Positions 47,617 through 56,797 of a DNA stretch of 64,000 nt are shown here, piece after piece. The stretch covers positions 124,001-188,000 of the forward strand of contig QKCJ01000031.1 in the NCBI GenBank assembly GCA_003245715.1, read 5' to 3'. This DNA is from a bacterium (lineage in GTDB: Bacteria > Planctomycetota > SZUA-567). Each line of letters starts with the position of its first letter. Position 1 is the stretch's first letter. The notes under the pieces are model-generated. The model did no database searches. It had not been told where the DNA came from and saw only the letters and a list, made by a program, of their open reading frames with translations. The translations under genes and the position numbers were made by a program.

Positions 47617-49107
47617 TTACTTGCTGACTTCTTCAGGCTTGCGCACACCGCCCTCTTCCCTGTTAGGAACGTCAACATCTGCAATCTCGGCGATGTCTTC
47701 ACTATTAACCTTGGCAGCAAAACCGGCGCGCTCTTCCGAGCTTGACATCTCGGTCTTGATAGCGCCGTCATCTTCAGGCAGGATAGCCTGATAATCAGCG
47801 GTAAGCTTGTCAACAAACGGAGCAAGGTCGGTAACGATACGCTCCGCACCTTCGTGGGTCGGCTTCATGTCATACTTCTTGACCAGATTACGCAGGTGGT
47901 GCGGCTGGTCGATCTGAGGACATGGACTTCTGAGGTCTTTAGTCCAAGGCTGCAAACAACGTGCTTCCTTGAAGCAGTCACTGTTAATACAATCCTCAAG
48001 ACTCTTTTCATGGATGCTGTCAACTGCGAAGTGGACAAACACACAAGGCTCAACCAGACCCTGGGCAGTAACGTGAACGTACTTACGTCCCCAGGCGATA
48101 CAACCTTCGCAGGAGTCGCCGTCGTTCCAGAAATCGTAGGTGAGAATCGGCTTCTCGCGGCGGAAACGCAGAACCGCCTCACGGCGCGCCCAACGCTGCT
48201 CAGCACTCGGGCAAAGCTCAAGATCAGGCTCTTTGCCAATCGGCTGATACTGGAAGAACCAGCCAAAGCTCGCACCATTCTCAACCATCTCGTCCATATA
48301 CTCACCAGAGCAGACAACGTCGTGGTTCTTTGAGGTGTGGGTAATTGAGAAGCCGAACAGAACACCGGCATCACGCAGACGCTGCATTGAGTTGGTGATC
48401 TTCTCGTATGCGCCCTTTCCACGACGGGCGTCAGTAAGTTCCTTGCTACCCTCAATTGAAATTGACGGGTGGATATTACCATACTCAGCCCAGCGCTTGG
48501 CTGTTGCTTCGTCAATATTCATGCCGTGGGTATAGATATGGAAGAAGCAGTCGCTGTGTTCCTTGACGATTTCCTCAAGCGGAGGCCAGAAGGTCGGTTC
48601 GCCACCGGTAATGGTGAAGAAGTAAATTCCCATCTTCTCCTTGGCTTCCTTGATGATCTCGTTGACCTTCTCTTTTGTCAGGCTCTTTTCTTTTGGATAC
48701 TTCCAGGCGTAGCAGCCAAAGCAGCGCAGGTTACAGGCCATTGAAGGTGAGATTGTAATAAAGAAGGGAGGGTATTCCCCGTGGCGCTTGAAGTATTCCT
48801 GACGGATATCCTCACCAGAAGTAATTGCGTTATAATAGAAATTATAGGCAAGGTTACGCTGGGTGGCCTTGCTGTAACGCGGGAGGTTACGCTTGACCAT
48901 CTCAAAGAAACCGCGGGCGCCCTCAATACGGCGGGCAAGCTCGGCCTCTGTACCCTTATGATATGCCTTCATGCGCTCGATACCGTGCTTGCTGAGCATA
49001 TCAATGAATTTCACCAGTGTTGCCGGGCTGTGGTCTGAAAGCATCGGCACGGCCGTCTGCAGACCCTTGGCAAGAAGAAAACTTGCAGCTTTCTTGATAT
49101 TAAACAA
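47617..49107 (-). CDS. Radical SAM / SPASM domain protein
   Basis: The 496-residue protein has a helical N-terminal part of about 115 residues. Then comes the radical SAM core with CNLRCFGC (CX3CX2C, about residues 125-132) and TITGGEPTF. A C-terminal SPASM-like region follows with DSCEGC, EPCVFVH and spaced cysteines up to RSPCPQ, likely carrying an auxiliary 4Fe-4S cluster. A charged tail of about 60 residues ends the protein. SPASM enzymes often modify peptides, but no short precursor peptide gene is seen beside it. It is divergent from the Ser/Thr kinase gene. Confidence 0.92.
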   Translation of the reverse strand: MFNIKKAASFLLAKGLQTAVPMLSDHSPATLVKFIDMLSKHGIERMKAYHKGTEAELARRIEGARGFFEMVKRNLPRYSKATQRNLAYNFYYNAITSGEDIRQEYFKRHGEYPPFFITISPSMACNLRCFGCYAWKYPKEKSLTKEKVNEIIKEAKEKMGIYFFTITGGEPTFWPPLEEIVKEHSDCFFHIYTHGMNIDEATAKRWAEYGNIHPSISIEGSKELTDARRGKGAYEKITNSMQRLRDAGVLFGFSITHTSKNHDVVCSGEYMDEMVENGASFGWFFQYQPIGKEPDLELCPSAEQRWARREAVLRFRREKPILTYDFWNDGDSCEGCIAWGRKYVHVTAQGLVEPCVFVHFAVDSIHEKSLEDCINSDCFKEARCLQPWTKDLRSPCPQIDQPHHLRNLVKKYDMKPTHEGAERIVTDLAPFVDKLTADYQAILPEDDGAIKTEMSSSEERAGFAAKVNSEDIAEIADVDVPNREEGGVRKPEEVSK

Positions 49108-49486
49108 TGTTTAACTCCTTATTTATCAAATCAAAACAATATTAATCAAAATTTAACGTTACCCGAATAGCTTACGGGTCACAATACAAATGTCTTATTA
49201 TAAAAAGTAATATCTTCCCTTACCGTCAGCAGAAATAATCGCTATCCCTGCATGACAGCGCTAATATTATCGCCCCACGCCTTCTACCTGCACAATATCT
49301 ATGCGTAAAAATATCCGCATTTTGAATTTTATGCTACCAAGCCCTCATGTCAAGTAAACAATCCTTATTATTTTCCTTCAGCCTTGCGATTCTAAACTTT
49401 TACAGCTTGTCCTCAAAGGCTTTATAGATATAATTAACTTGCACAAGGAAACAACACCAAAACAGTGTATTTTTAAGGAGCAGACC
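49108..49486. other. Divergent promoter region, radical SAM / kinase
   Basis: This stretch of about 330-380 bases holds the kinase promoter (49407-49434) and ribosome site AAGGAG (49475-49480). A small inverted repeat ACCCG/CGGGT lies at about 49163-49181 on the radical SAM side. No small gene or clear minus-strand promoter is evident. Confidence 0.5.
49407..49434 (+). promoter_or_regulatory. Sigma-70-type promoter of the kinase gene
   Basis: TTGTCC (49407-49412), 16-base spacer and a consensus TATAAT (49429-49434). Transcription would begin near 49441, which excludes a TTG at 49439 as translation start. Confidence 0.7.
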
Positions 49487-50731
49487 ATTATTACGCAAAA
49501 TAACGATTCCAAGAATGATTCCCTGCTGCCTGAGGGTAATTTTTCCATAACCGATACTATCGAGATGCAGCCGGAAGCGGCAAGCAAAAGACTGACCCTC
49601 CCTGAATATCAGGCGGGCGAGGAACTTGACAAATTCATCACCCATCTTTCCGATGCCTGCCCGCTTATTGCCTATCATGATGACGACGATGATGATACTC
49701 AGGGCGATGCCCGTTACATAATGGGATACGAGCTTGGCAGCGGTGCTATCGGCCAGGTTATTGACGCCCACGACGAACACCTATCGCGAAATGTGGCGGT
49801 TAAAATTCTCCGGGACAGCGGCGGGATTGACCGTGACCGCATCGCCCGCTTTATCGCTGAAGCGCAGATCACCGCCCAGCTTGAACATCCGACGATTGTC
49901 CCTGTGCATGAAATCGGACGGATGCCTGGTGGGATGCCGTATTTTACCATGAAAAAAGTTCGCGGCAAATCTCTCTCGGAAATCATCAACGAACTAAGAA
50001 TCATGCCACCCAAACAGCGGCGTTACGCAACCTTTGACGAACGTTTCCTGCTGCGGCGCTTTGTCCAGCTCTGCTTTGGGGTTGCTTACGCGCACAGTAA
50101 AGGCGTTGTCCACCGCGACCTCAAGCCTGACAACATCATGATCGGTGAATACGGCGAAGTCCAGATCATGGACTGGGGGCTTGCCAAGGTTATGAACGGC
50201 TCTGAGGTGACGGCACCTGATACTGTCCACACTGTACGACTTGGTGACGGTATGCGCACGCTTGACGGCTCGATTGCTGGTACTCCGTCATACATGAGCC
50301 CCGAGCAGGCACAGGGTGCGCAGGACCAGATCGGCCCGGCGTCTGATATATTCTCCCTTGGCCTGATCCTCGCCGAGATGCTGACACTGGTGCGGGTGTT
50401 TCGCCGTGACGAACATCCGTCTCATCTGTTATACCATATTTCCCACTGCGGACCAATTGAAGCATCAGAACTCAACAGCAGCATGAAAATCGCCAAAGAG
50501 CTTGAAGCGATTATCAGAAAATGCACCATGAATAATCCGGCGCACCGCTACCAACAGGCCGACCAGATTGCTGAAGACATCCGGGCGTTCCTTGAAAACC
50601 GCGAGGTCTCAGCCGAGCCAGACACCACCCACAAGAAGCTCATCAAGTGGACAATGCGTAACCGCCTCAGTACCGGCGTGGCAATCGGCGTAATTATAAT
50701 GATTCTTCTCTGGCTGCTTTTTAATCTGTAG
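49487..50731 (+). CDS. Membrane-anchored Ser/Thr protein kinase (Hanks type)
   Basis: The protein has about 414 residues if translation begins at the ATT codon at 49487, which has AAGGAG six bases upstream. There is no ATG or GTG near that site; the first ATG (49565) has no ribosome site but would still leave the kinase intact. All kinase landmarks are present: GSGAIGQV, VAVKIL, HRDLKPDN, DWGLAK and GTPSYMSPEQ. A single C-terminal transmembrane helix (VAIGVIIMILLWLLF) ends it with only a few residues beyond, so the kinase domain is cytoplasmic and no extracellular sensor exists. It phosphorylates proteins on Ser/Thr; the targets are unknown. Confidence 0.9.
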   Translation: MITQNNDSKNDSLLPEGNFSITDTIEMQPEAASKRLTLPEYQAGEELDKFITHLSDACPLIAYHDDDDDDTQGDARYIMGYELGSGAIGQVIDAHDEHLSRNVAVKILRDSGGIDRDRIARFIAEAQITAQLEHPTIVPVHEIGRMPGGMPYFTMKKVRGKSLSEIINELRIMPPKQRRYATFDERFLLRRFVQLCFGVAYAHSKGVVHRDLKPDNIMIGEYGEVQIMDWGLAKVMNGSEVTAPDTVHTVRLGDGMRTLDGSIAGTPSYMSPEQAQGAQDQIGPASDIFSLGLILAEMLTLVRVFRRDEHPSHLLYHISHCGPIEASELNSSMKIAKELEAIIRKCTMNNPAHRYQQADQIAEDIRAFLENREVSAEPDTTHKKLIKWTMRNRLSTGVAIGVIIMILLWLLFNL

Positions 50732-50757
50732 GCATTCGTTACCGAAGGGCAAAACAT

Positions 50758-51132
50758 ATGACAATTTATGGCGACAACTACGGCGACCAACTGAGAATGG
50801 AACGGCAGGAACGTCTTCGCGAAGACGCCCAGGAGCGTTATAAAGAAAACAATCAGGGGGCGGATATCTTCTCGCTGCAGCAAGATGTCGAGCGTCTGCT
50901 TTTAATCACCGAGGGGTTATGGAGTTTTATCAAACGCCACCACGGCTATAAAGACAAAGACCTTTATGAAGTGGTAAACGCAATTGATGCCCGTGACGGT
51001 CAGATTGACGGCAAACTCGCCAAGACCAATACTCCGGAGAAATGCCCCGAGTGCGGCCGGACACTCCCGCGGCGCAAGCCCTTTTGCTCCTACTGCGGCA
51101 CAAAAGTTGTCAGAGGCTGCTTTGACCGCTGA
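50758..51132 (+). CDS. Small zinc-ribbon protein
   Basis: The 124-residue soluble protein has a helical, charged N-terminal two thirds, probably a short coiled coil (DIFSLQQDVERLLLITEGLW). Then follows a C-terminal zinc ribbon with two CxxC knuckles, CPECGRTLPRRKPFCSYCG. It begins 26 bases after the kinase stop and is presumably co-transcribed, so it could be a substrate or partner of the kinase (inference). The family is not otherwise recognised. Confidence 0.75.
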   Translation: MTIYGDNYGDQLRMERQERLREDAQERYKENNQGADIFSLQQDVERLLLITEGLWSFIKRHHGYKDKDLYEVVNAIDARDGQIDGKLAKTNTPEKCPECGRTLPRRKPFCSYCGTKVVRGCFDR

Positions 51133-51148
51133 ACCAGCAGGGTCAATA

Positions 51149-51973
51149 CTACTGCTCTGCGTCTTTGTTCATATTCACAACCCCCGCCTGTTTCTGATAT
51201 TTTCCGGGCGGGATACCGGTAAGCTTCTTGAACACCTTCGAGAAATAATACTCATCAGAGAACCCGACCTCGCAGGCAACCTGCGCAACTGTGAGTTTTC
51301 CCGTCCACAAAAGCTGCCGCGCTTTTTCAACACGCTTTCTGACGATGTAATTCCTAGGGCTTATTCCAAGCGCTTTTGAGAAACGGTTGGCAAAGTAGGT
51401 CGGGTGCCAGCGGTGCAGATCAGCAAGGTCGGTATTGGTCAGATCATCATCAAGATTGTCCTCAATATATTCAAGCGTTTTTCTGAACTCCATTATCTCC
51501 CGCGCCGGAAGTATGCTCTCATCCTCCGGCAGGAAATTAACCAGAATCTGGCGCACCAGCCCCTGCGCCATCAGCATATCCCGAACCCCGCCGGCATTAT
51601 AGGCAAAAAGCAAGTCCTGCATCTGCCGCAACACAGTCCCGGCCTTATCAACCGTCAGCTCATAATTATCACGGGTAAGGTCAAAAAGCGCGCTGCTTGA
51701 AAAACGGTCGATAATAAAATGCACCCAAATATGGTCAAGAAAATTTTCACAATTAAGCTTCAGGGGCATATAAGGCGGTATCAGATAAAGCTTGCCTTTT
51801 TCAATCACCAGTTCACTGCTGCCGATCTTCACCTGCCCCGCCCCGTCACTGACATAATAAATCTTGGCAAAAGGATTGAACTCTTCATGATTCCACTCAC
51901 GCTCAACCCTGCGTTGGTTGACCTCAACAATTTCAAGTGTCATGCCTGAGAAGATATCCGTATTTTTTGGCAT
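51149..51973 (-). CDS. AraC family transcriptional regulator
   Basis: The 274-residue protein has an N-terminal cupin-like sensor (about 25-110; KIYYVSDGAGQVKIG, YLIPPYMPLKL) and a C-terminal double HTH (about 165-265; DLADLHRWHPTYFANRFSKA and QVACEVGFSDEYYFSKVFK). It is divergent from the GHL6 glycosidase gene 250 bases away and likely controls it. Candidate binding sites are the repeats at 52080-52090 and 52143-52153. Confidence 0.9.
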   Translation of the reverse strand: MPKNTDIFSGMTLEIVEVNQRRVEREWNHEEFNPFAKIYYVSDGAGQVKIGSSELVIEKGKLYLIPPYMPLKLNCENFLDHIWVHFIIDRFSSSALFDLTRDNYELTVDKAGTVLRQMQDLLFAYNAGGVRDMLMAQGLVRQILVNFLPEDESILPAREIMEFRKTLEYIEDNLDDDLTNTDLADLHRWHPTYFANRFSKALGISPRNYIVRKRVEKARQLLWTGKLTVAQVACEVGFSDEYYFSKVFKKLTGIPPGKYQKQAGVVNMNKDAEQ

Positions 51974-52079
51974 CGCGATCTTTCAAATATACAAAAAAAT
52001 TATGGCTCAGTCCGGAATTCACTAAAATATTTTAATATATCCCGCCTTTTATTCTTATCTATCTTCCTGATTTTATCTA

Positions 52080-52153
52080 TAATATGTGAAAATTCCAAAA
52101 AAAAATATACTTACACCATTCTTTGCACATAATATTTCGATGTAATATGTGAA
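52080..52153 (+). promoter_or_regulatory. Direct repeats upstream of the GHL6 gene (AraC-type operator)
   Basis: TAATATGTGAA occurs at 52080-52090 and again at 52143-52153, 63 bp apart (about six turns), same orientation. The second ends about 37 bases before a -10-like TATACT (52191-52196) that lacks a good -35, as expected for an activator-dependent promoter. Confidence 0.5.
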
Positions 52154-52222
52154 TTGTCATCAGGGACAAGTTTCCTATTGGTTATTAACTTATACTGTGT
52201 TATTTTATTAGAGGACAAAAAT

Positions 52223-54250
52223 ATGCACAACCTACGATTCCGCCAGATCCATCTTGACTTCCACACCTCACCCTTTATTCCGGGAATTGGGGAAGAATTT
52301 GACAAGGCACACTGGCAGAACACCCTTAAAGAAGCAAATGTTGATTCAATAACCTGCTTTGCAACCTGCCACCACGGTTGGAGTTATTATGAAACCAAGG
52401 TCGGCAACATGCACCCTGAGCTAAAATTTGACCTTCTCAAAGCACAGTACGAAGCCTGCAAGGAAATTGACATCAACGTGCCGATTTATCTGACCGGCGG
52501 TGTCAATGACATGGTCTTTAACGAACATCCTGAATGGCGCGAAATTAATCCTGAAGGGCGTTATGCCGGCTGGAAGACGACAAACCTCGATCCCGGTTTT
52601 GCCAAGATGTGCTTCAACACACCGTACCTTGATTATCTCTGTGATGTTATCCGCGAAGTTGCTGGTCTGTATCCCGACTGCGACGGTATTTTCATCGACA
52701 TTATCTCACAAGGGCAGTGTACCTGTCCATGGTGTATGAAAAGTATGCAGGAAAAAGGCTTTGACCCGCTCTGCGAGACAGACCGCCTCAAACACGCGGA
52801 AATTGTACTGATGAATTACTACAAGCGCACCACCGAAGCCGCGCGCGAAAAACGTTCAGACATGCCGATTTTCCATAACTCAGGCCATATTGAACCGGGA
52901 AATACCGAGAAACTCAAATACTTCAGCCATCTTGAGCTGGAATCACTGCCGACCGGTGGCTGGGGCTATGACCACTTCCCGATGTCTGCCAAATACTGCG
53001 CGGCGCTTGAACATGATTTTCTGGGCATGACCGGAAAATTCCATACAACCTGGGGTGAATTCGGCGGCCTCAAGCACCCGAATGCTCTGCGTTACGAGTG
53101 CGCGGCGATGCTTGCGGTAGGCGCAAAGTGCAGTATCGGCGACCAGCTCCACCCGTGCGGCAAGCTTGATGAGAGTACGTATGGCATTATCGGCGCTGCC
53201 TATAAGGAAGTTGCCGCAAAAGAAGCTTGGTGTAATACTGTTAAACCAATTGCCGACATTGCCCTGCTTTCAAGCACATCTTTCAATGAACTTTACCACA
53301 AGCGCGATCACGAGCCTGATATTGGTGCCGGACGAATTCTGCTTGAGGGGCATTTCCTCTTTGATATTATCAACGAGAATCATGATTTGGCAAACTACAG
53401 AATACTGATACTGCCTGATGATATTAATATCGAAAAATGCGCAGGTTTTAAGGAAAAAATTGCCGCCTTCCTTGCCAAAGGCGGCAAGCTGGTACTGACC
53501 GGAGACAGCGGCCTTAATGCGGACAAATCAGCCTTCCTCTTTGACACCGGGGCAGAATTCTGCGGCAAATCCGAGTTCAGCCCGTCATATATGCTCCCAG
53601 CGGATGAAGTCTGTCCTGATTTTGTAAAATCACCGCTGGTAATGTACCTTGGCCTGCGCAATATCAAGGCCACAAAAGGCAAGAGCCTCGGTAAGGTCTA
53701 CGAGAGCTACTTCAACCGTACCTACAAGCATTACTGCTCACACCAGCACACACCATACAAGACCGAAGCCAGCGAATTTGACTGCGGTGTTATTAACGAT
53801 AATATCCTCTATATCCCGTATGACATCTTCAGCATGTACTTCGGCTACGGGGCTGTTGCCTATAAGGAATTCATCGTGAAGTCAATCAACCTGCTGCTTG
53901 GTGAAAAGCGCACTGTCACAAGCAATATGCCTTCAACAGCACGGCTGCACCTGATGAATCAGCCTGAAAAGAACCGCGACGTCCTCCACCTGCTCTACGC
54001 AACCCCAACCAAGCGCGGCAGCGTAATGGAACTATCAGGCGGTAACGCACGCGAAACCCAACCAATTGAGGTCATTGATGAAATCCTGCCATTATCGGAT
54101 GTTGAAATCTCAATTAATACCGGAAAAACACCTTCGAAAATCACCCTTGAGCCGCAAGCACAAGAGCTTCAATTCACCGAAGAAAACGGAAAAATCAAGG
54201 TTAAGGTGGCCAGCTTCACCTGTCATCAGATGGTAGTGCTGCAGTACTGA
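52223..54250 (+). CDS. GHL6-type putative glycoside hydrolase
   Basis: The protein has 675 residues from ATG 52223, with AGAGGA upstream. There is no signal peptide, so it is cytoplasmic. The N-terminal half is a TIM barrel like hypothetical glycosyl hydrolase 6 (start FRQIHLDFHTSPFIPGIG, DGIFIDIISQGQCTCPWC). The middle has a beta-galactosidase-trimerisation-like (GH42M) domain (about 385-590), and a beta-sandwich ends the protein. Candidate acid/base residues include the Asp of DGIFIDI and the Glu of TTWGEFGG. Substrate unknown. Codon bias is fairly strong. The divergent AraC regulator and sugar genes nearby support carbohydrate catabolism. Confidence 0.8.
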   Translation: MHNLRFRQIHLDFHTSPFIPGIGEEFDKAHWQNTLKEANVDSITCFATCHHGWSYYETKVGNMHPELKFDLLKAQYEACKEIDINVPIYLTGGVNDMVFNEHPEWREINPEGRYAGWKTTNLDPGFAKMCFNTPYLDYLCDVIREVAGLYPDCDGIFIDIISQGQCTCPWCMKSMQEKGFDPLCETDRLKHAEIVLMNYYKRTTEAAREKRSDMPIFHNSGHIEPGNTEKLKYFSHLELESLPTGGWGYDHFPMSAKYCAALEHDFLGMTGKFHTTWGEFGGLKHPNALRYECAAMLAVGAKCSIGDQLHPCGKLDESTYGIIGAAYKEVAAKEAWCNTVKPIADIALLSSTSFNELYHKRDHEPDIGAGRILLEGHFLFDIINENHDLANYRILILPDDINIEKCAGFKEKIAAFLAKGGKLVLTGDSGLNADKSAFLFDTGAEFCGKSEFSPSYMLPADEVCPDFVKSPLVMYLGLRNIKATKGKSLGKVYESYFNRTYKHYCSHQHTPYKTEASEFDCGVINDNILYIPYDIFSMYFGYGAVAYKEFIVKSINLLLGEKRTVTSNMPSTARLHLMNQPEKNRDVLHLLYATPTKRGSVMELSGGNARETQPIEVIDEILPLSDVEISINTGKTPSKITLEPQAQELQFTEENGKIKVKVASFTCHQMVVLQY

Positions 54251-54569
54251 AAATAACCGGCAACACAATGACAACTAACAGGATACTGCTTTCACCACAG
54301 TGGGGGCAGTATCTTTTTTTATTGCGGGCTATCAACAATGAAGCGACTTCTGTAAAAAGCGCCACCTTATCAACGCAAACCGAATTTCAGCTCTATATGC
54401 GTTATTTTCATAAAGACCGATTATCGCAACAGCCGATAAAGTTTTTGACCTCGCAGGGGCGGGGTCTCTGGTAAGGAATACCATAAATCCGGATTTTCAA
54501 CAAACATGGACGGCGCTGATTACCGGCACCTCCGGTAGACAGTATTAACCAATTAAGCGGGAGAAGATT
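54251..54569 (+). other. Gap between the GHL6 and xer genes
   Basis: It contains the terminator at 54282-54320 and the ribosome site GGGAGAAG for the xer gene. The stretch 54330-54540 has moderate GC and no gene I can support. Confidence 0.5.
54282..54320 (+). terminator. Rho-independent terminator after the GHL6 gene
   Basis: GATACTGC/GCAGTATC with a nested CAC/GTG, followed by seven T residues. Confidence 0.95.
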
Positions 54570-55541
54570 TTGTCAGTATTAAATCAGGACAGCCACGAGA
54601 GCATCCATGACTTTCTTTCACATTTACGCATTGAAAGAAATATGTCAGACCACACCATCAGGAACTACGGTGTAGACCTTGCACAGTTCCAGGAATTTCT
54701 CAAAAATACCGGACGTATTGACAGATTCCCCGAGCGCGTTGAGCATGCGACGATCCGTTCGTTTATTGCATTTCTCAATGAAAAAGGAATCAGCAAGCAG
54801 ACAATCGCGCGTAAAACAGCAGCTCTGCGCAGCTTTTATAAATATCAGGTAAAGCGTGGCCGCATGGAAAGCAACCCGGCCCAGAGTATCCGCTCACCAC
54901 GCCTCGAGAAGAAGATCCCGACCTTCCTCTCAGTCGATCAGGTCGACAATCTCATCAGCGCGCCTGATACGTCATCATTTATCGGCATGCGCGACAAAGC
55001 TATCCTCGAAATGCTTTACAGTGCAGGTCTGCGCACATTCGAGCTTGTCGGCCTCAACCATAGCGACATTGATCTCTCGGCAATGACCCTGCGCACACGC
55101 GGCAAAGGCATGAAAGAGCGTATCAATCCGATTGGCAAGTACGCAACCGCAGCGCTACGCGAATATATTCAGCGTAAGTACCAGCAGCCTAACTACCCGC
55201 GTTTTGACCAGAATGCAGTCTTTGTCAATTTCCGTGGCTCACGGCTGACCACCCGCAGTATCCGCCGAATGCTGGCAAGCTACATCTCACTTGCCGATCT
55301 CCCGACAGAAGTGACCCCGCATACTTTACGCCACTCATTTGCCACTCACCTCCTGCAGCGTGGTGCTGACCTGAGAATCGTTCAGGAACTGCTTGGCCAT
55401 GAGAATATTTCTACCACCCAGATCTACACCCATATCACCGATGCCGATATGCGCGAGATTTATGAACAGGCTCATCCCCGATCAGAGACAACGCTTGAAG
55501 ACAGCTTTAATGGCGAGCTTAACGCAGCCCAGCCAGCATGA
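54570..55541 (+). CDS. xerC: Tyrosine recombinase XerC/XerD
   Basis: The 323-residue enzyme starts at TTG with GGGAG upstream. The N-terminal SAM-like core-binding domain (about 10-95) is followed by the catalytic domain with the R-K-H-R-H-Y set: GLRTFELVGL (Arg), RGKGMKER (Lys), HTLRHSFATHLL (His, Arg), LGHENISTTQIYTH (His, Tyr). It resolves chromosome dimers at dif. There are no mobile-element features or repeats around it, so it is likely the housekeeping enzyme. A choice between XerC and XerD cannot be made by eye. A few extra C-terminal residues follow the Tyr helix. Confidence 0.9.
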   Translation: MSVLNQDSHESIHDFLSHLRIERNMSDHTIRNYGVDLAQFQEFLKNTGRIDRFPERVEHATIRSFIAFLNEKGISKQTIARKTAALRSFYKYQVKRGRMESNPAQSIRSPRLEKKIPTFLSVDQVDNLISAPDTSSFIGMRDKAILEMLYSAGLRTFELVGLNHSDIDLSAMTLRTRGKGMKERINPIGKYATAALREYIQRKYQQPNYPRFDQNAVFVNFRGSRLTTRSIRRMLASYISLADLPTEVTPHTLRHSFATHLLQRGADLRIVQELLGHENISTTQIYTHITDADMREIYEQAHPRSETTLEDSFNGELNAAQPA

Positions 55542-55576
55542 AAGCCCGTTTCCGAGCGTTATTAAATAACTAACAT

Positions 55577-55606
55577 AAAGCCCCGACAATTACTGGCCGG
55601 GGCTTT
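55577..55606. terminator. Bidirectional terminator between xer and the Gfo/Idh gene
   Basis: AAAGCCCCG/CGGGGCTTT stem with a 12-base loop between convergent genes; AT-rich on both sides. Confidence 0.75.
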
Positions 55607-55660
55607 ATCATTAATAATTATCAGGAAGCGTCAGAACATCTATGCCTCTTGATAATTGCA

Positions 55661-56761
55661 CTACTCATCAAGCATACCAACCGGCAAGCCTGCAGGCAAC
55701 GCCTTTGGCTGGTCGCAGGTACTTTCAAGTTCATAACGGCCAGCAAGTTCTGATGATTTTTCAAACGCGTGCATGATCTCAAGAACGTGATAAGCAAGCT
55801 TGCCGTTACAGCGGTAATCACGACCTGTGCGAATTGCATAAGCCATATCCGCAGCACCAATTGAGCGGCTGTTTTCCTTATATGAATGGCTAAGGGTAAT
55901 CTCGCGCCACTCCGGATCTTCAGGACGGCGAAGCTTTACCGGACCGCAAAAACCATTCGGATCAGGCACACTGAGACTTCCTTCTGTGCCGTAAATCTCA
56001 AAGCACGGATGATTATGAGCCCATACATCAAAGCTGATCGTCGCGGTAATCAGTGCGCCGCAGTGATGCTCAATAACACCTGTATAATGAGTCGGAACAT
56101 CAACCGGCAACTTCACGCCAAAGTGCTGCTTGCAGGTGGCCAGACGCTCTTTATAGCCTTTTGCTGCAACCGCAGTAACACTCTTGACCGGACCAAGAAG
56201 ATGAACAAGACCAGTCATGTAATATGGTCCCATATCAAACATCGGGCCACCGCCAGTCTGATAGAAAAATGCCGGGTTTGGGTGCCAGCTCTCAGGCCCG
56301 TGGCCAAGCATGAAAACGCTGCCGGAAAGCGCCTTACCGACCCAGCCGTCATCAATCAGCTTGCGACAAGTCTGCAGACCAGCGCCCATAAACGTATCAG
56401 GTGCGCAGCCAACCAGCAAGCCCTTTGACTCTGCAAAATCAATGACCTTCTTGCCGTCTTCAAGGCTGACAGCCAGTGGCTTTTCAAGATGAACATTCTT
56501 GCCGGCCTCTAGAATCTTCATACTGACCTCGGCATGCACCGCCGGGATTGTAAGGTTAACAACAATCTCAATCTCAGGATCAGCCAACAACTCCTCAACA
56601 CTCATCGCCAGACACTCATTCTCCTCGGCCTTAGCCTTGGCCGCTTCGGGGTTGATATCAGCACATCCCTTAACCTCAAGAATCGGGAACATCTTCGCGC
56701 CGTTAAAGTATGCCTGACTGATATTGCCACAACCGAGAATACCTATTTTTACTGGTTTCAT
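55661..56761 (-). CDS. Gfo/Idh/MocA family oxidoreductase
   Basis: The 366-residue NAD(P)-dependent enzyme has the Rossmann start IGILGCGNISQAYFNGAK, the EKPLAVSLEDGKKVID motif (catalytic Lys of the EKP signature) and a C-terminal GFO_IDH_MocA_C domain with GGGPMFDMGPYYMTGLVHLLG. These enzymes oxidise or reduce sugars and inositols. It follows the isomerase gene by 36 bases; the pair suits a small sugar or sugar-acid pathway. Substrate unknown. Confidence 0.93.
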   Translation of the reverse strand: MKPVKIGILGCGNISQAYFNGAKMFPILEVKGCADINPEAAKAKAEENECLAMSVEELLADPEIEIVVNLTIPAVHAEVSMKILEAGKNVHLEKPLAVSLEDGKKVIDFAESKGLLVGCAPDTFMGAGLQTCRKLIDDGWVGKALSGSVFMLGHGPESWHPNPAFFYQTGGGPMFDMGPYYMTGLVHLLGPVKSVTAVAAKGYKERLATCKQHFGVKLPVDVPTHYTGVIEHHCGALITATISFDVWAHNHPCFEIYGTEGSLSVPDPNGFCGPVKLRRPEDPEWREITLSHSYKENSRSIGAADMAYAIRTGRDYRCNGKLAYHVLEIMHAFEKSSELAGRYELESTCDQPKALPAGLPVGMLDE

Positions 56762-56797
56762 TTTTTTAACCTTTTATCTATTTATATATAAGTAACC

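Noticed and set aside
49439-49486. TTG at 49439 as start of the kinase
   Set aside because: It coincides with the predicted transcription start, so it would have no leader and no ribosome site.
54570-55541. The xer gene as an integrase of a mobile element
   Set aside because: No attachment-site repeats, tRNA, transposase or phage genes flank it, and its length and motifs fit the chromosomal XerC/D enzymes.
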